From NCBI RefSeq assembly GCF_012272815.1, contig NZ_JAAWWL010000002.1, positions 1,394,280 through 1,458,279 on the forward strand: DNA of 64,000 bases. The letters are read 5' to 3'. Position 1 is the first letter of the stretch, and the number at the start of each line of letters is the position of its first letter. Under the pieces are notes generated by a model. It saw only the letters and a program-made list of their open reading frames with translations. It was not told where the DNA came from and searched no databases. Origin of the DNA: Croceivirga thetidis (GTDB taxonomy: Bacteria > Bacteroidota > Bacteroidia > Flavobacteriales > Flavobacteriaceae). Below are positions 18,959-28,120 of this stretch, in pieces. Both the position numbers and the translations under genes were made by a program.

Positions 18959-20056
18959 TTAGAAGCTTAAATCTTCCAAATCATTGTAATGTACCTTTTG
19001 TTTGATTGTTCCCCTATTGAGCACCAAAACGCCCGGGTTTGAACGAACAATGGTCTTTAAAGTGGTTTCGTCAGTAAAGTAAAAATCAAAATTTAATTTG
19101 TATTCTTCCTTTATCGTATTTCCAATTTCGTTTCCTGAAGCTGACATGCCAATCACCTTATAACCTTTAGCAATTGCCTTATCTGTTATTTTCCTTATGC
19201 TTAAAAATGCCCGTAGGTCACTCTTGGCCAAATCGTAAGCGATTACCATTACAAGTTTGGGCTCTTCCAACATTTGGGCAGTAAAGTCCTCACCATCTCT
19301 CTCTATTGTAAAATCATGAACCGGGGGCTCGTAACCTTCTTGTATCAGTGTTGTCTCAACATCAACGAATTCACCATTTTCAACAGTAGGGTAATCTCCA
19401 CTGGTGGTCACTATTTTTTCTTGTCCATTAACCATGAACTTCCAAGCATAATCATACACTGCTTCAGGGGCATTTTCAGGAATCTCCATACCCTCTTGAA
19501 TGTTTGCAGAAATCTTATAGGGCCTAAAGTCTTTGGCTGGTAAATGATTCAAAACGTAATAGCAAAAAATAACACAACCAACCAATGAAGTTGCTGCTAT
19601 GGCTCGGGTTGTATTATTATTGAGAAAGGGTTTGATGTACCGCAAACCGATAAATAAAACCAATATCAAGACAAGCAGTACTACGTCTTTTGTAAAAGAT
19701 TCCCATGGGGTTAGTTTAATCGCATCGCCAAAACACCCGCAATCAGTAACCTTGTTGTAATAAGCCGAATACCAAGTAAGAAATGTGAAGAACACAATCA
19801 TTCCCAGTAAGCTCCAAACAGTTGTTTTGGGCCAAAAACCAAGCAAGAGCATTACACCTAACAATACCTCAATTATGACTACGATTATGGCAATGGAAAG
19901 TGCATAAGGCATAAAGAAGGGAAGGTCAAGTACGCCTTGACTAAAATATTCTTCGAGCTTGAATGAAAACCCTAGCGGATCATTAAGCTTAATCAATCCA
20001 CTGATTATAAATAAAATACCGACGAATACCCGACAGAATCCCACTAGATACTTCAT
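18959..20056 (-). CDS. BT_3928-type membrane protein: DoxX-like domain plus thioredoxin-like tail
   Basis: 365 residues. The first about 150 residues are a four-helix DoxX/MauE-like membrane domain (GILFIISGLIKLNDPLGFS; TDCGCFGDAIKLTPWESF). A fifth hydrophobic segment is followed by an extra-cytoplasmic part (about 175-365) ending in a thioredoxin-fold-like strand pattern (VLVLNRGTIKQK) without a CxxC pair. This architecture is widespread in Bacteroidota; its function is unknown. DoxX/MauE relatives are linked to redox or sulfur handling. It overlaps the DUF1599 gene by 4 bases and precedes tpiA. Confidence 0.85.
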   Translation of the reverse strand: MKYLVGFCRVFVGILFIISGLIKLNDPLGFSFKLEEYFSQGVLDLPFFMPYALSIAIIVVIIEVLLGVMLLLGFWPKTTVWSLLGMIVFFTFLTWYSAYYNKVTDCGCFGDAIKLTPWESFTKDVVLLVLILVLFIGLRYIKPFLNNNTTRAIAATSLVGCVIFCYYVLNHLPAKDFRPYKISANIQEGMEIPENAPEAVYDYAWKFMVNGQEKIVTTSGDYPTVENGEFVDVETTLIQEGYEPPVHDFTIERDGEDFTAQMLEEPKLVMVIAYDLAKSDLRAFLSIRKITDKAIAKGYKVIGMSASGNEIGNTIKEEYKLNFDFYFTDETTLKTIVRSNPGVLVLNRGTIKQKVHYNDLEDLSF

Positions 20057-20595
20057 GACTTTGATTTTAGGTGGATTAGAGCAAAGACCGCATAATTCAC
20101 AATATCTTGGTAATTCGCATCTATACCCTCGCTAACTACCGTATTGCCCTGATTATTCTCAATGCTTTTCACACGCAAGAGTTTCTGTAGAATTAGGTCG
20201 GTCAGCGAACTAACACGCATATCACGCCATGCTTCACCATAATCGTGATTTTTATTCTCCATGAGGGTTTTGGTAACCTCAACCTGTTCATTGTATAGTT
20301 TGAGTGCTTCGGCAGCATCAATATCAGGTTGTTCTGCAACACCTTTATTCATTTGAATCAATCCCATTAGGGCATAGTTGATAATGCCAATGAACTCTGA
20401 TTCCTGACCTTCATCAATTTTTTGTTCTTGATTTTCTTGAAGTCCTCGAATTCTTTGCGCTTTGATAAATAGTTGATCTGTTAATGAACGTAGTCTCAAT
20501 ATTCGCCAAGCGGTACCGTAGTCTTTTCCTTTTTTGGTAAAAAGAGACCTGCATTGGTCTATAACTTCGTCATACTCCGCCGATGTTTGCTGCAT
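20053..20595 (-). CDS. DUF1599 protein with two internal repeats
   Basis: 180 residues from ATG at 20595 (MQQTSAEYDEVI). Two copies of the DUF1599 unit are visible, each with a K-x-x-DYG-x-AWR-x-x-R-x-x-SLTD core (about 20-45 and 115-140). The upstream ATG at 20673 is rejected because it would overlap folP on the other strand and lie above a good -7 promoter box at 20650-20657. DUF1599 has been grouped with nucleotide-modification-associated families, but no function is established. It is the first gene of the DUF1599-DoxX-tpiA-prmA-clpS operon. Confidence 0.85.
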   Translation of the reverse strand: MQQTSAEYDEVIDQCRSLFTKKGKDYGTAWRILRLRSLTDQLFIKAQRIRGLQENQEQKIDEGQESEFIGIINYALMGLIQMNKGVAEQPDIDAAEALKLYNEQVEVTKTLMENKNHDYGEAWRDMRVSSLTDLILQKLLRVKSIENNQGNTVVSEGIDANYQDIVNYAVFALIHLKSKS

Positions 20596-20649
20596 GAATT
20601 GAAGGTGATTGTTGTAATTTCGCTTATCGGTATGCAAATCTGCACCCGC

Positions 20650-20684
20650 CAAAGATAAGGAAACCCATGACAATTAATTGCAAA
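20650..20684 (-). promoter_or_regulatory. Bacteroidota-type promoter of the DUF1599-tpiA-prmA-clpS operon
   Basis: Minus strand TTTG then 23 bases then TATCTTTG (-7 box 20650-20657), matching the TTG-N17-23-TAnnTTTG consensus. It overlaps the start of the divergent folP gene and gives a leader of about 50 bases to the start at 20595. Confidence 0.55.
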
Positions 20685-21500
20685 GGCGAGCTATTGGATT
20701 TGTCCCAATCCAAGGTAATGGGCATCCTCAATTTGACCCCTGATTCTTTCTATGACGGGGGGCGCTTCATAAAGGAAAAAGAGCTACTTCATCAAGTTGA
20801 AAAAATGTTGAATGAGGGCGCCTCATTTATTGATATTGGCGGATATAGTTCACGGCCAGGAGCAGACGACATTTCAATTGATGAAGAAAAGAAAAGGGTG
20901 CTACCGGTTCTTGAGGTTGTACTCAAAATGTTTCCCGAAACCTTGATTTCCATTGACACCTTCCGCAGCGAGGTTGCGACGGAATGCTTGGAAGGTGGAG
21001 CTGCAATGGTCAATGATATTTCAGGAGGAAGTCTTGATGAAAGAATGTTCGAAGTAGTAGCAAAATATCAAGTTCCCTACATCATAATGCATATGAGGGG
21101 TACTCCACAGACCATGAAATCAATGACGGATTACGACGACTTACTCAAAGAAATAATTTACTATTTCTCAGAGAAAATTGCCCTTGCCAATCAACTTAAA
21201 ATCAATGATGTAATCATAGATCCTGGTTTCGGTTTTGCAAAGACCGTTGAACAAAACTATTTCTTGCTTAAAAACCTTGCTCTTTTAAAAAACCTAGATA
21301 GACCAATACTGGCTGGTCTAAGTAGAAAATCAATGCTGTATAAAACACTTGGCATCTCTCCTGAAGGAGCATTAAATAGCACAACAGCAGCAAATATCTT
21401 AGCACTCGAAAATGGTGCTAACATCTTAAGGGTTCATGATGTAAAAGAGGCCGTGGAGTGCATAAAAATTCATGAAGCCTATAAAAGTTCTATTAGCTAA
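20667..21500 (+). CDS. folP: Dihydropteroate synthase
   Basis: 277 residues, full length. Signature motifs are MGILNLTPDSFYDGG near the N-terminus, SFIDIGGYSSRPGA (about 55-68) and DPGFGFAK (about 190-197). It joins para-aminobenzoate to the pterin diphosphate in folate synthesis. It is transcribed away from the DUF1599 operon and is followed at once by cdaA, whose start lies 25 bases after the folP stop. Confidence 0.97.
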   Translation: MTINCKGELLDLSQSKVMGILNLTPDSFYDGGRFIKEKELLHQVEKMLNEGASFIDIGGYSSRPGADDISIDEEKKRVLPVLEVVLKMFPETLISIDTFRSEVATECLEGGAAMVNDISGGSLDERMFEVVAKYQVPYIIMHMRGTPQTMKSMTDYDDLLKEIIYYFSEKIALANQLKINDVIIDPGFGFAKTVEQNYFLLKNLALLKNLDRPILAGLSRKSMLYKTLGISPEGALNSTTAANILALENGANILRVHDVKEAVECIKIHEAYKSSIS

Positions 21501-21525
21501 TGTGCATTTTTCTATTTTTACATTA

Positions 21526-22311
21526 ATGGATTTTTTGAATTTCCTTGATTTTAAGGTTACCGATTTTATAGACATTGTTCTTGTAGCCATTCTACTTTAC
21601 TATGTATACAAATTAGTCAAGGGTACTGTTGCCATCAATATCTTTATTGGAATAGTTATCGTTTGGGCACTTTGGAAATTGACCGAACTGCTTCAAATGA
21701 AAATGATAAGTAGTGTGGTAGGCGGATTCATGAACATTGGACTAATCGCCCTTATCATCGTTTTCCAACAAGAAATTCGGAAATTCCTGCTGCTCATTGG
21801 CTCCACAAATTTCGCCTCCAAACGAAGTTTCATAAGGCATTTCAAGTTTTTAAAGCAAGAAGCATTACCCACAGATGTGGATGTTGAGGCCATTTTAGGA
21901 GCTTGTAAGAATATGGGCATGAGCAAAACAGGAGCCATTCTGGTTATTGAACGGACCAACAACCTCGATTTTGTAAAATCAACGGGTGATGATATGAACA
22001 TTAAAATTACCCAGCCCATTCTTGAAAGTATTTTTTATAAGAATAGCCCGCTTCACGATGGTGCAGCCATTGTTCAAGACAATTATATCACTGCCACAAG
22101 GGTTATTTTGCCCGTTTCCAATGAAAGGAATATTCCACTGAGATACGGGTTGCGACACCGTGCGGCTATTGGTATCACCGAAAAAACAGATGCAGTCTGC
22201 CTTGTGGTTAGCGAAGAAACAGGGATGATTTCATATATCAAAAATGGAGAGTTCGTTCTATATAAAAGCTTGGAAGAATTGACCGCAATGATAAAAAAAG
22301 ATTTAGGCTAA
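21526..22311 (+). CDS. cdaA: Diadenylate cyclase CdaA (c-di-AMP synthase)
   Basis: 261 residues from ATG at 21526 (MDFLNFLDFKVTDFID); the earlier ATG at 21472 lies inside folP and adds an atypical tail. Three N-terminal transmembrane helices precede the DAC domain with LHDGAAIV and GLRHRAAIG, the ATP-binding and catalytic motifs. It makes the second messenger c-di-AMP at the inner membrane. Its stop overlaps the start of the next gene (TAATG), so the DUF3667 protein is probably coproduced. Confidence 0.96.
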   Translation: MDFLNFLDFKVTDFIDIVLVAILLYYVYKLVKGTVAINIFIGIVIVWALWKLTELLQMKMISSVVGGFMNIGLIALIIVFQQEIRKFLLLIGSTNFASKRSFIRHFKFLKQEALPTDVDVEAILGACKNMGMSKTGAILVIERTNNLDFVKSTGDDMNIKITQPILESIFYKNSPLHDGAAIVQDNYITATRVILPVSNERNIPLRYGLRHRAAIGITEKTDAVCLVVSEETGMISYIKNGEFVLYKSLEELTAMIKKDLG

Positions 22312-23075
22312 TGGAGTGTAAAAATTGTGGGCATTCCTTAAGAAGGGATTTCAGCTATTGTCCTGTTTGTGGTGCTAAGGTCATTCACAACCGGTTGACG
22401 CTAAAGAATATTTGGCAAGACATTAGTTTTCAGGTTTTTGATTTGGACAACACCATCTTAAAGACTTTCAGGCATATGTTCACAAAGCCCGAAGTAGTTG
22501 TGGAAGGTTATATCGGGGGCGCTCGAAAGAAATACATGAATCCAATAAGTTATTTTGCGATTGCCATTACACTTTCTGGATTACTCTTTTACATTCTTCG
22601 CAATTGGTATGGTATAAACATGACGCAAAACACTATTAACGGTCAGAAAGGTCCTGATATGGACTTTATTTTCGACTATCAGGGGCTTCTATCCTATCTT
22701 ATGATGCCCATATATGCCTTAATGACTTGGATTCTGTTTTTAGATAAAAGGAAACTCAATTTTACCGAACACCTGGTTACCAATGCTTATACAACTGCAC
22801 AAATGTCTTTTGTACAGTTCATCGTACTATTGCCCTTGTTCGGTTTATTTGACTTGAATTACCAATCGATAAATTGGTACGTGCTCTTGGTCATGATAGG
22901 ATTCCAATTTTATGTCTTTAAAAGAATACATGGTATTGGAATAGGTAGTACCATTATCAGAGCCTTGGCTTATGTCTTCCTATTTTTTATGGTATTTATG
23001 GTAATAGGAATAGTCATTGCTATTATTGGATTCATGACTGGTTTTATGGACATTGAAGATTTTAGGCCAAAATAG
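22311..23075 (+). CDS. DUF3667 membrane protein with N-terminal zinc ribbon
   Basis: 254 residues. An N-terminal zinc ribbon with two CxxC pairs (CKNCGHSL, CPVCGAK) is followed by the DUF3667 stretch TFRHMFTKPEVVVEGYIGG with KKYMNPISYF, and then four or five hydrophobic segments. The function of DUF3667 is unknown. It is coupled to cdaA by a one-base stop/start overlap, which raises the possibility of a link to c-di-AMP signalling or to the membrane. It is convergent with the ABC exporter. Confidence 0.87.
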   Translation: MECKNCGHSLRRDFSYCPVCGAKVIHNRLTLKNIWQDISFQVFDLDNTILKTFRHMFTKPEVVVEGYIGGARKKYMNPISYFAIAITLSGLLFYILRNWYGINMTQNTINGQKGPDMDFIFDYQGLLSYLMMPIYALMTWILFLDKRKLNFTEHLVTNAYTTAQMSFVQFIVLLPLFGLFDLNYQSINWYVLLVMIGFQFYVFKRIHGIGIGSTIIRALAYVFLFFMVFMVIGIVIAIIGFMTGFMDIEDFRPK

Positions 23076-23078
23076 CAA

Positions 23079-24851
23079 TCATACCAGTTCCTCAGCCATA
23101 AATTGGGCTTCATATAAATCACGGTAATACCCGTCAGATTTCAATAGCTCTTTATGCGTTCCCATTTCAACAATATTACCCGAATCCATAACCAAAATCT
23201 TATCAGCCTTTTTTATGGTCGCTAAACGGTGGGCTATGATAATTGAAGTTCTACCCTCGGTAATTTTTTCGGTTGCCCTTTGAATGAGTTGCTCAGAGTA
23301 GGTATCTACTGAAGAAGTCGCCTCATCTAAAACCAGAATGCTTGGATTACTGACATAGGCCCTTAAAAATGCTATCAATTGTCGTTGCCCGCTTGATAAC
23401 ATGGTTCCTCGTTCCTTCACGTTATATTGATACCCTTCGGGTAGACTGGATATAAATTCGTGCACCCCTATTTGCTTCGCGGCCTCTTCAATTTGAGTTA
23501 CAGTAACCGATTCGTCTTTTAAAGAAATATTATTGGCAATGGTATCAGCAAATAGGAACACGTCTTGGAGCACCACAGCAATATGGGAGCGGAGCGATTT
23601 TAATGAATATTGCTGAATATCAATATCGTCAACCAAAATTTGACCCGAATTGATTTCATAGAATCTATTCAAGAGATTTATGATAGTTGACTTACCAGCC
23701 CCAGTGGCCCCTACAATGGCTATGGTTTGACCTGCCTTGACATCAAAAGATATTCCATGGAGCACCTCTTCATCAGCTACATAACCAAAATGAACCTTAT
23801 CAAATCTAAGGTCACCCTTTATCTGTGGTTTTTCAATTGTACCACCATCTTGAATCTGACTTTCGGTATCCAGGATTTTAAAGACACGATTTGCGGCAAC
23901 CATACCCATTTGAAGGGTATTGAATTTATCAGCTATTTGACGTAAGGGACGAAATAGCATTCCTGAAAAAAGAATAAAAGTGAAGATGTCACCATATTCG
24001 TCAGGAGCAACGCCAGCTACGTTTTGCAATCCGCCAAACCAGACAATCAAACCAACGCTCACAGCAGCCAACAACTCAGCTACAGCGAAGAAAATACTGT
24101 TGTACCAGACCGTTCGTAACCAAGCGTTTTGGTGTTTTTCATTAATACGACGAAACTTTTCTTTTTCAATACGTTCACGATTAAACAACTGAACGATTTT
24201 CATTCCTGCAATTCGTTCCTGCACAAAGCTATTGAGATTAGCCACCTGAGCACGCACCTCAATAAAGGCAGATTTCATTGCCTGCTGAAAAAGACGTGTA
24301 GCATACAAGATTACCGGAAGTATAGCAAATACAATCAAGGCCAATTTCCAATTCATTACCAACATTATAACTGCAACGACCAACATCTTTAGTAGGTCGG
24401 CCACTATTACAAAAAAGCCCTGGCTAAAAATTTCACCAATACGTTGCATATCGGCAACTGCTCGGGTTACCAAAACACCAATTGAAGAGGTGTCAAAATA
24501 TTTCATTTTGAAACCGATAATCTTCTTAAAAAGTTCGATTCGGACGTCCTTAATAACAGATTCCCCTAAGAGGTTGGCAAAATAGGTAAACAGTAACTGG
24601 CAGGTCACCTCTCCTATCAAAACGCCTAACATGGCCAATACCAAGTATAAAAGTCTTTCGGCATTTTTATTGGTTATAGCTCCATCTACAATATCTCCAA
24701 TAAGAATTGGCGTCAAAACCGAGAATGCTGAAAGCAAAATTGCTATAAGCGCAACGGAATAAAACAATACCCGATACGGCCTCGTTTTTTCGAACACGCG
24801 CTTAAATAGCTTAAAATCAAATGCTTTTCCTGTCTCTTTTTCGTTACTCAT
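23079..24851 (-). CDS. ABC exporter, fused permease and ATPase (MsbA-like)
   Basis: 590 residues, the standard half-transporter length. Six transmembrane helices (about 25-310) precede an ATPase domain with Walker A GATGAGKST, signature MLSSGQRQ, Walker B ILVLDEATSSVD and the switch histidine in IIAHRLAT. Homodimers of this type flip lipids or export drugs. The cargo cannot be read from sequence, though the MsbA/YheI-like form is typical for flavobacteria. Its start overlaps the truA stop by 4 bases. Confidence 0.93.
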   Translation of the reverse strand: MSNEKETGKAFDFKLFKRVFEKTRPYRVLFYSVALIAILLSAFSVLTPILIGDIVDGAITNKNAERLLYLVLAMLGVLIGEVTCQLLFTYFANLLGESVIKDVRIELFKKIIGFKMKYFDTSSIGVLVTRAVADMQRIGEIFSQGFFVIVADLLKMLVVAVIMLVMNWKLALIVFAILPVILYATRLFQQAMKSAFIEVRAQVANLNSFVQERIAGMKIVQLFNRERIEKEKFRRINEKHQNAWLRTVWYNSIFFAVAELLAAVSVGLIVWFGGLQNVAGVAPDEYGDIFTFILFSGMLFRPLRQIADKFNTLQMGMVAANRVFKILDTESQIQDGGTIEKPQIKGDLRFDKVHFGYVADEEVLHGISFDVKAGQTIAIVGATGAGKSTIINLLNRFYEINSGQILVDDIDIQQYSLKSLRSHIAVVLQDVFLFADTIANNISLKDESVTVTQIEEAAKQIGVHEFISSLPEGYQYNVKERGTMLSSGQRQLIAFLRAYVSNPSILVLDEATSSVDTYSEQLIQRATEKITEGRTSIIIAHRLATIKKADKILVMDSGNIVEMGTHKELLKSDGYYRDLYEAQFMAEELV

Positions 24852-25615
24852 ATATGTATGGAATCTGGGTAGACCACTTGGGTCAAATATAGGCCTTTTG
24901 CAGGCACTGAAACACCGGCCTCACTGCGGTCCTTACTTTGTAAAACATGTTGCATCCATTCTACCGGTTTCCGTTTTAAACCTATTTCCAATAAGGTGCC
25001 AACAATAGCCCTTACCATGTTTCTGAGGAATCTATCTGCAGTAATATGAAATACTGCCTTTTCATCTCCTATTCTCCAAACTGCATTTTCAATGTTGCAC
25101 AAATACGTTTTTACATCGGTATTTGATTTTGAAAAACATTCAAAGTCCCGGTGTTCCAATAAATAAATGGCCGCTTTGTTCATAGCCTCAAAATCCAGAG
25201 GTTCCCTTATAAAATGAGCACTGTCTTTGTAAAATGGGGATTTATCTTGAACCAACCAATATTCATAGCTCCGTGCTATTGCATCAAACCGAGCGTGTGC
25301 CTCCACGCCAACCTCAAAAATTTGTTGAATAGCTATGTCTTCTGGTAGAAAGGCATTCAATCTTCTTTTAAGTTCAGGGCAATCAATGGCATCCTCAAAA
25401 TCGAAATGTGCAAAAAGTTGCTTGGCATGAACACCAGCATCAGTACGACCGGCACCCATCAATTCAATTTTGTTGCGCATTAAAGTTGAAAGGGCTTCTT
25501 CTAGGGTTTGTTGTATGGAAACAGCGTTGGGCTGACGTTGCCAACCATGATAACCCTTGCCGAAATACGAAAGTTCAATGAAAAACCGCAAAAAAGTGTT
25601 TGAATTGGTATGCAT
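24848..25615 (-). CDS. truA: tRNA pseudouridine synthase A
   Basis: 255 residues from the ATG at 25615. The catalytic aspartate is in MGAGRTDAGVHA; FIELSYFGKGYHGWQRQ and DRFLRNMVRAIVGTLLEIG are also family motifs. It makes pseudouridine at positions 38-40 of tRNA anticodon arms. The start is uncertain: an ATG at 25639 gives 8 more residues, while a TTG at 25591 gives MRFFIELSY, which aligns best with family N-termini and lies properly below a TATCTTTG -7-like box (25616-25623). Confidence 0.94.
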   Translation of the reverse strand: MHTNSNTFLRFFIELSYFGKGYHGWQRQPNAVSIQQTLEEALSTLMRNKIELMGAGRTDAGVHAKQLFAHFDFEDAIDCPELKRRLNAFLPEDIAIQQIFEVGVEAHARFDAIARSYEYWLVQDKSPFYKDSAHFIREPLDFEAMNKAAIYLLEHRDFECFSKSNTDVKTYLCNIENAVWRIGDEKAVFHITADRFLRNMVRAIVGTLLEIGLKRKPVEWMQHVLQSKDRSEAGVSVPAKGLYLTQVVYPDSIHI

Positions 25616-25680
25616 CAAAGATAACCTAATAGCTTCCATACTGCTTTGCCGACAAATTACTTTAGCATATTTTTAGCGTC

Positions 25681-26175
25681 ATGACCAAAATCCTCTTGCT
25701 TTCCGATACCCATGGCCATATGGACAAGTCCATATTGAAGTATGCTGAACAAGCTGACGAAATTTGGCATGCGGGTGATATTGGCAGTTTAGCGGTGACC
25801 GATAAGTTGGCGGCCATAAATACGCTAAGAGGGGTTCACGGTAATATTGATGACCATGTTATCCAAAAAGAATTTCCAGAACACAATCGTTTTTTCTGTG
25901 AGAAGGTCGATGTTTGGATAACTCATATTGGCGGATATCCTGGCCGATATAACATTCGTGTTCGTGATGAAATAAGGGCCAATCCTCCAAAACTATTTAT
26001 TTGTGGCCACTCGCATATTTTAAAGGTCATGAATGATAAAAAGTTGCAAGTATTGCACATGAATCCAGGTGCGTGCGGAAAACATGGTTTTCACCAAGTT
26101 AGAACCATGCTTAGATTTGTTATAGATGGTGATAAAATCAGTGACCTTGAAGTAATTGAGTTAGGAAAAAGATGA
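25681..26175 (+). CDS. Metallophosphoesterase of the YfcE/MJ0936 family
   Basis: 164 residues. Metal-binding motifs of the calcineurin-like fold are visible: LSDTHGH near the N-terminus, HAGDIGS, GVHGNID, WITHIGG and CGHSHI. Such enzymes hydrolyse phosphodiesters; the natural substrate here is unknown. The start codon is the first base after a 65-base divergent gap to truA, and the stop overlaps the next gene by 4 bases. Confidence 0.93.
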   Translation: MTKILLLSDTHGHMDKSILKYAEQADEIWHAGDIGSLAVTDKLAAINTLRGVHGNIDDHVIQKEFPEHNRFFCEKVDVWITHIGGYPGRYNIRVRDEIRANPPKLFICGHSHILKVMNDKKLQVLHMNPGACGKHGFHQVRTMLRFVIDGDKISDLEVIELGKR

Positions 26176-27095
26176 AATACTTACTTCTATTCATATCGCT
26201 TATTTACGCTATTCCCAGTAATGCGCAAAACAAAGGGGTTACCTTACTTATTTTAGGTACGGTTCAAGATGGTGGAAGCCCACATATAGGGTGCCAAAAA
26301 GAATGTTGTGCTGTTCTTTTTGACGAACCTGACCCTTCAAGAAAGGTGGTTTCCCTTGGGGTTATTGACCATGAAAATCAACGAACATACATTTTCGATG
26401 CCTCACCTGACTTTACAACGCAACTCAAAATGGTTCAGGAATACACACTACCTGAGCGAAAAGCACCTGACGGTATCTTTTTAACCCATGCACATATTGG
26501 TCACTATACAGGGTTAATGTATTTGGGAAGGGAAGCTCTGGGCGGCAAAGATGTTCCGGTTTATGCCATGCCTAAAATGAAACTTTTTTTGGAGAAAAAT
26601 GGACCTTGGGACCAATTGGTCAACCTAAAAAACATCGAATTAATCGAAATGACAACTGATGAAAAAATGCAGTTGACACCAAACCTAACCGTAATACCTT
26701 TCCTTGTTCCACATAGAGGGGAGTATGCTGAAACGGTTGGATTTAAAATAATTGGCAGTAAAAAATCTGCACTTTTTATCCCAGATATTGATAAGTGGTA
26801 TTTGTGGGAGAAATCAATTGTCGAAGAGTTGAAAAAGGTCGACTTTGCCTTTTTGGATGCCACCTTCTTCGATGCAAATGAGGTAAACCATAGAGACGTT
26901 TCTGAAATTCCACACCCGTTTGTGATTGAGAGCTTGGAGCTATTTAAAGACCTTCCAGAAAACGAAAAATCAAAAATTCACTTTATCCATTTAAACCATA
27001 CCAATCCATTGCTTGATTTAGAAAGCAAAGCATCAATGGAAGTCCGTTCAAAAGGGTTTCAAATAGCCCAATTCAGTGGCACTTTCAAACTTTAG
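26172..27095 (+). CDS. Exported metallo-beta-lactamase-fold hydrolase, PqqB-like
   Basis: 307 residues with a signal peptide (MKYLLLFISLIYAIPSNAQ). The core looks like the coenzyme PQQ synthesis protein B family: GTVQDGGSPHIGC with a CxxxCC cluster, and THAHIGHYTGL in place of the usual HxHxDH. No other pqq gene is in the window, and export argues against a role in cytoplasmic PQQ synthesis. A periplasmic hydrolase of unknown substrate is the safer reading. It overlaps the phosphodiesterase gene by 4 bases. Confidence 0.85.
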   Translation: MKYLLLFISLIYAIPSNAQNKGVTLLILGTVQDGGSPHIGCQKECCAVLFDEPDPSRKVVSLGVIDHENQRTYIFDASPDFTTQLKMVQEYTLPERKAPDGIFLTHAHIGHYTGLMYLGREALGGKDVPVYAMPKMKLFLEKNGPWDQLVNLKNIELIEMTTDEKMQLTPNLTVIPFLVPHRGEYAETVGFKIIGSKKSALFIPDIDKWYLWEKSIVEELKKVDFAFLDATFFDANEVNHRDVSEIPHPFVIESLELFKDLPENEKSKIHFIHLNHTNPLLDLESKASMEVRSKGFQIAQFSGTFKL

Positions 27096-27172
27096 TTCCT
27101 GTTTTTAATTAGCATAGTAAGTTACTAGGTTTTTATCGTCTAAGAGGGTAAACAACTTTTAAAGAGAACAAC

Positions 27173-28033
27173 ATGAAATCTAATTTTTTAGGAATTTTTG
27201 TTTTAGCCAACCTAGTGCTCATCTTTTCTTGTGCTGAAAAGGCGAAAAAGGAAAACGCAAAAGACGAGCTAATGGCTGAAGAAATGGTGGCAGAACCTGT
27301 TTACGATACCAATAACCTAACTTCAGTTTTTGCTGCAATGGAGTATGCACATGGGGGCTGGGACGACCTTTACAGCAAAAAAGATGTTCAATATACCTAC
27401 CGTTATCATAGTCCTGCAGCTAATAAAACGGATCTTTCAACGGAACGCTATATCTTTTCGAATGAAGCTAGTTATGGCAAATACACCCAACATGAAATTA
27501 ATGTAATGCCTGATAAAGAAGGTGTAGTGGAGCAACATTTTGATGGTTCGGCGACTAAAGTTATGGTTGATGGAGAAGTAAACGAAGACCCTCAAAATAT
27601 TGGCATGGGTGAATTTTTACGTAGGGCCAATTTCTTCTGGTTTGTAATGCCCTATAAATTGAATGATTCGGGAACCATTTCTGAGTATATAGGTCAAGAA
27701 GATTTCGAAGGAAAAATCTATGATAAGGTTTTGGTCACGTATGACCCAGCAGTTACGGGTAAAGAACAAAACGACACCTATATACTATTTATCGACCCAG
27801 AGACCAAAATGGCGAGCCGTTTTCTATTCTCACTACCAGCCTTAGGGGTCAATGAACCAATACTTATTGCAAATTATGATTATACCAATGTGGGCGGGCA
27901 AATGATAGCTACAAAACGTACTTATTTTCTACCCAATGAAAAAGGTGAGTTTTCAGAAGAACCCAGCTTGGTACAGACATTGACGGATATTAGTTTCAAC
28001 AACGGATTTACCGTTGAAAACATCATGGAGTGA
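27173..28033 (+). CDS. DUF6503-like lipoprotein
   Basis: 286 residues with a lipoprotein signal (VLIFSCAEK). After an acidic/Lys-rich linker comes a beta-rich domain starting AMEYAHGGWDDLYSKKDVQY; this 'HGG-W-DL' start and the length recall the DUF6503 family of Bacteroidota lipoproteins. These may bind lipophilic ligands like LolA folds, but no function is known. It ends just before a perfect bidirectional terminator. Confidence 0.75.
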   Translation: MKSNFLGIFVLANLVLIFSCAEKAKKENAKDELMAEEMVAEPVYDTNNLTSVFAAMEYAHGGWDDLYSKKDVQYTYRYHSPAANKTDLSTERYIFSNEASYGKYTQHEINVMPDKEGVVEQHFDGSATKVMVDGEVNEDPQNIGMGEFLRRANFFWFVMPYKLNDSGTISEYIGQEDFEGKIYDKVLVTYDPAVTGKEQNDTYILFIDPETKMASRFLFSLPALGVNEPILIANYDYTNVGGQMIATKRTYFLPNEKGEFSEEPSLVQTLTDISFNNGFTVENIME

Positions 28034-28069
28034 CACCATTTCAAAAAAATAAAATAGTCAGAAACAAAA

Positions 28070-28091
28070 AAGCCCCTGAATTCAGGGGCTT
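28070..28091. terminator. Bidirectional rho-independent terminator
   Basis: Perfect 22-base palindrome AAGCCCCTGAATTCAGGGGCTT preceded by an A tract, between two convergent genes (plus-strand lipoprotein, minus-strand DUF4293). Confidence 0.9.
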
Positions 28092-28120
28092 CTCGCACTA
28101 ATACTACTAAGATGTTAGGT

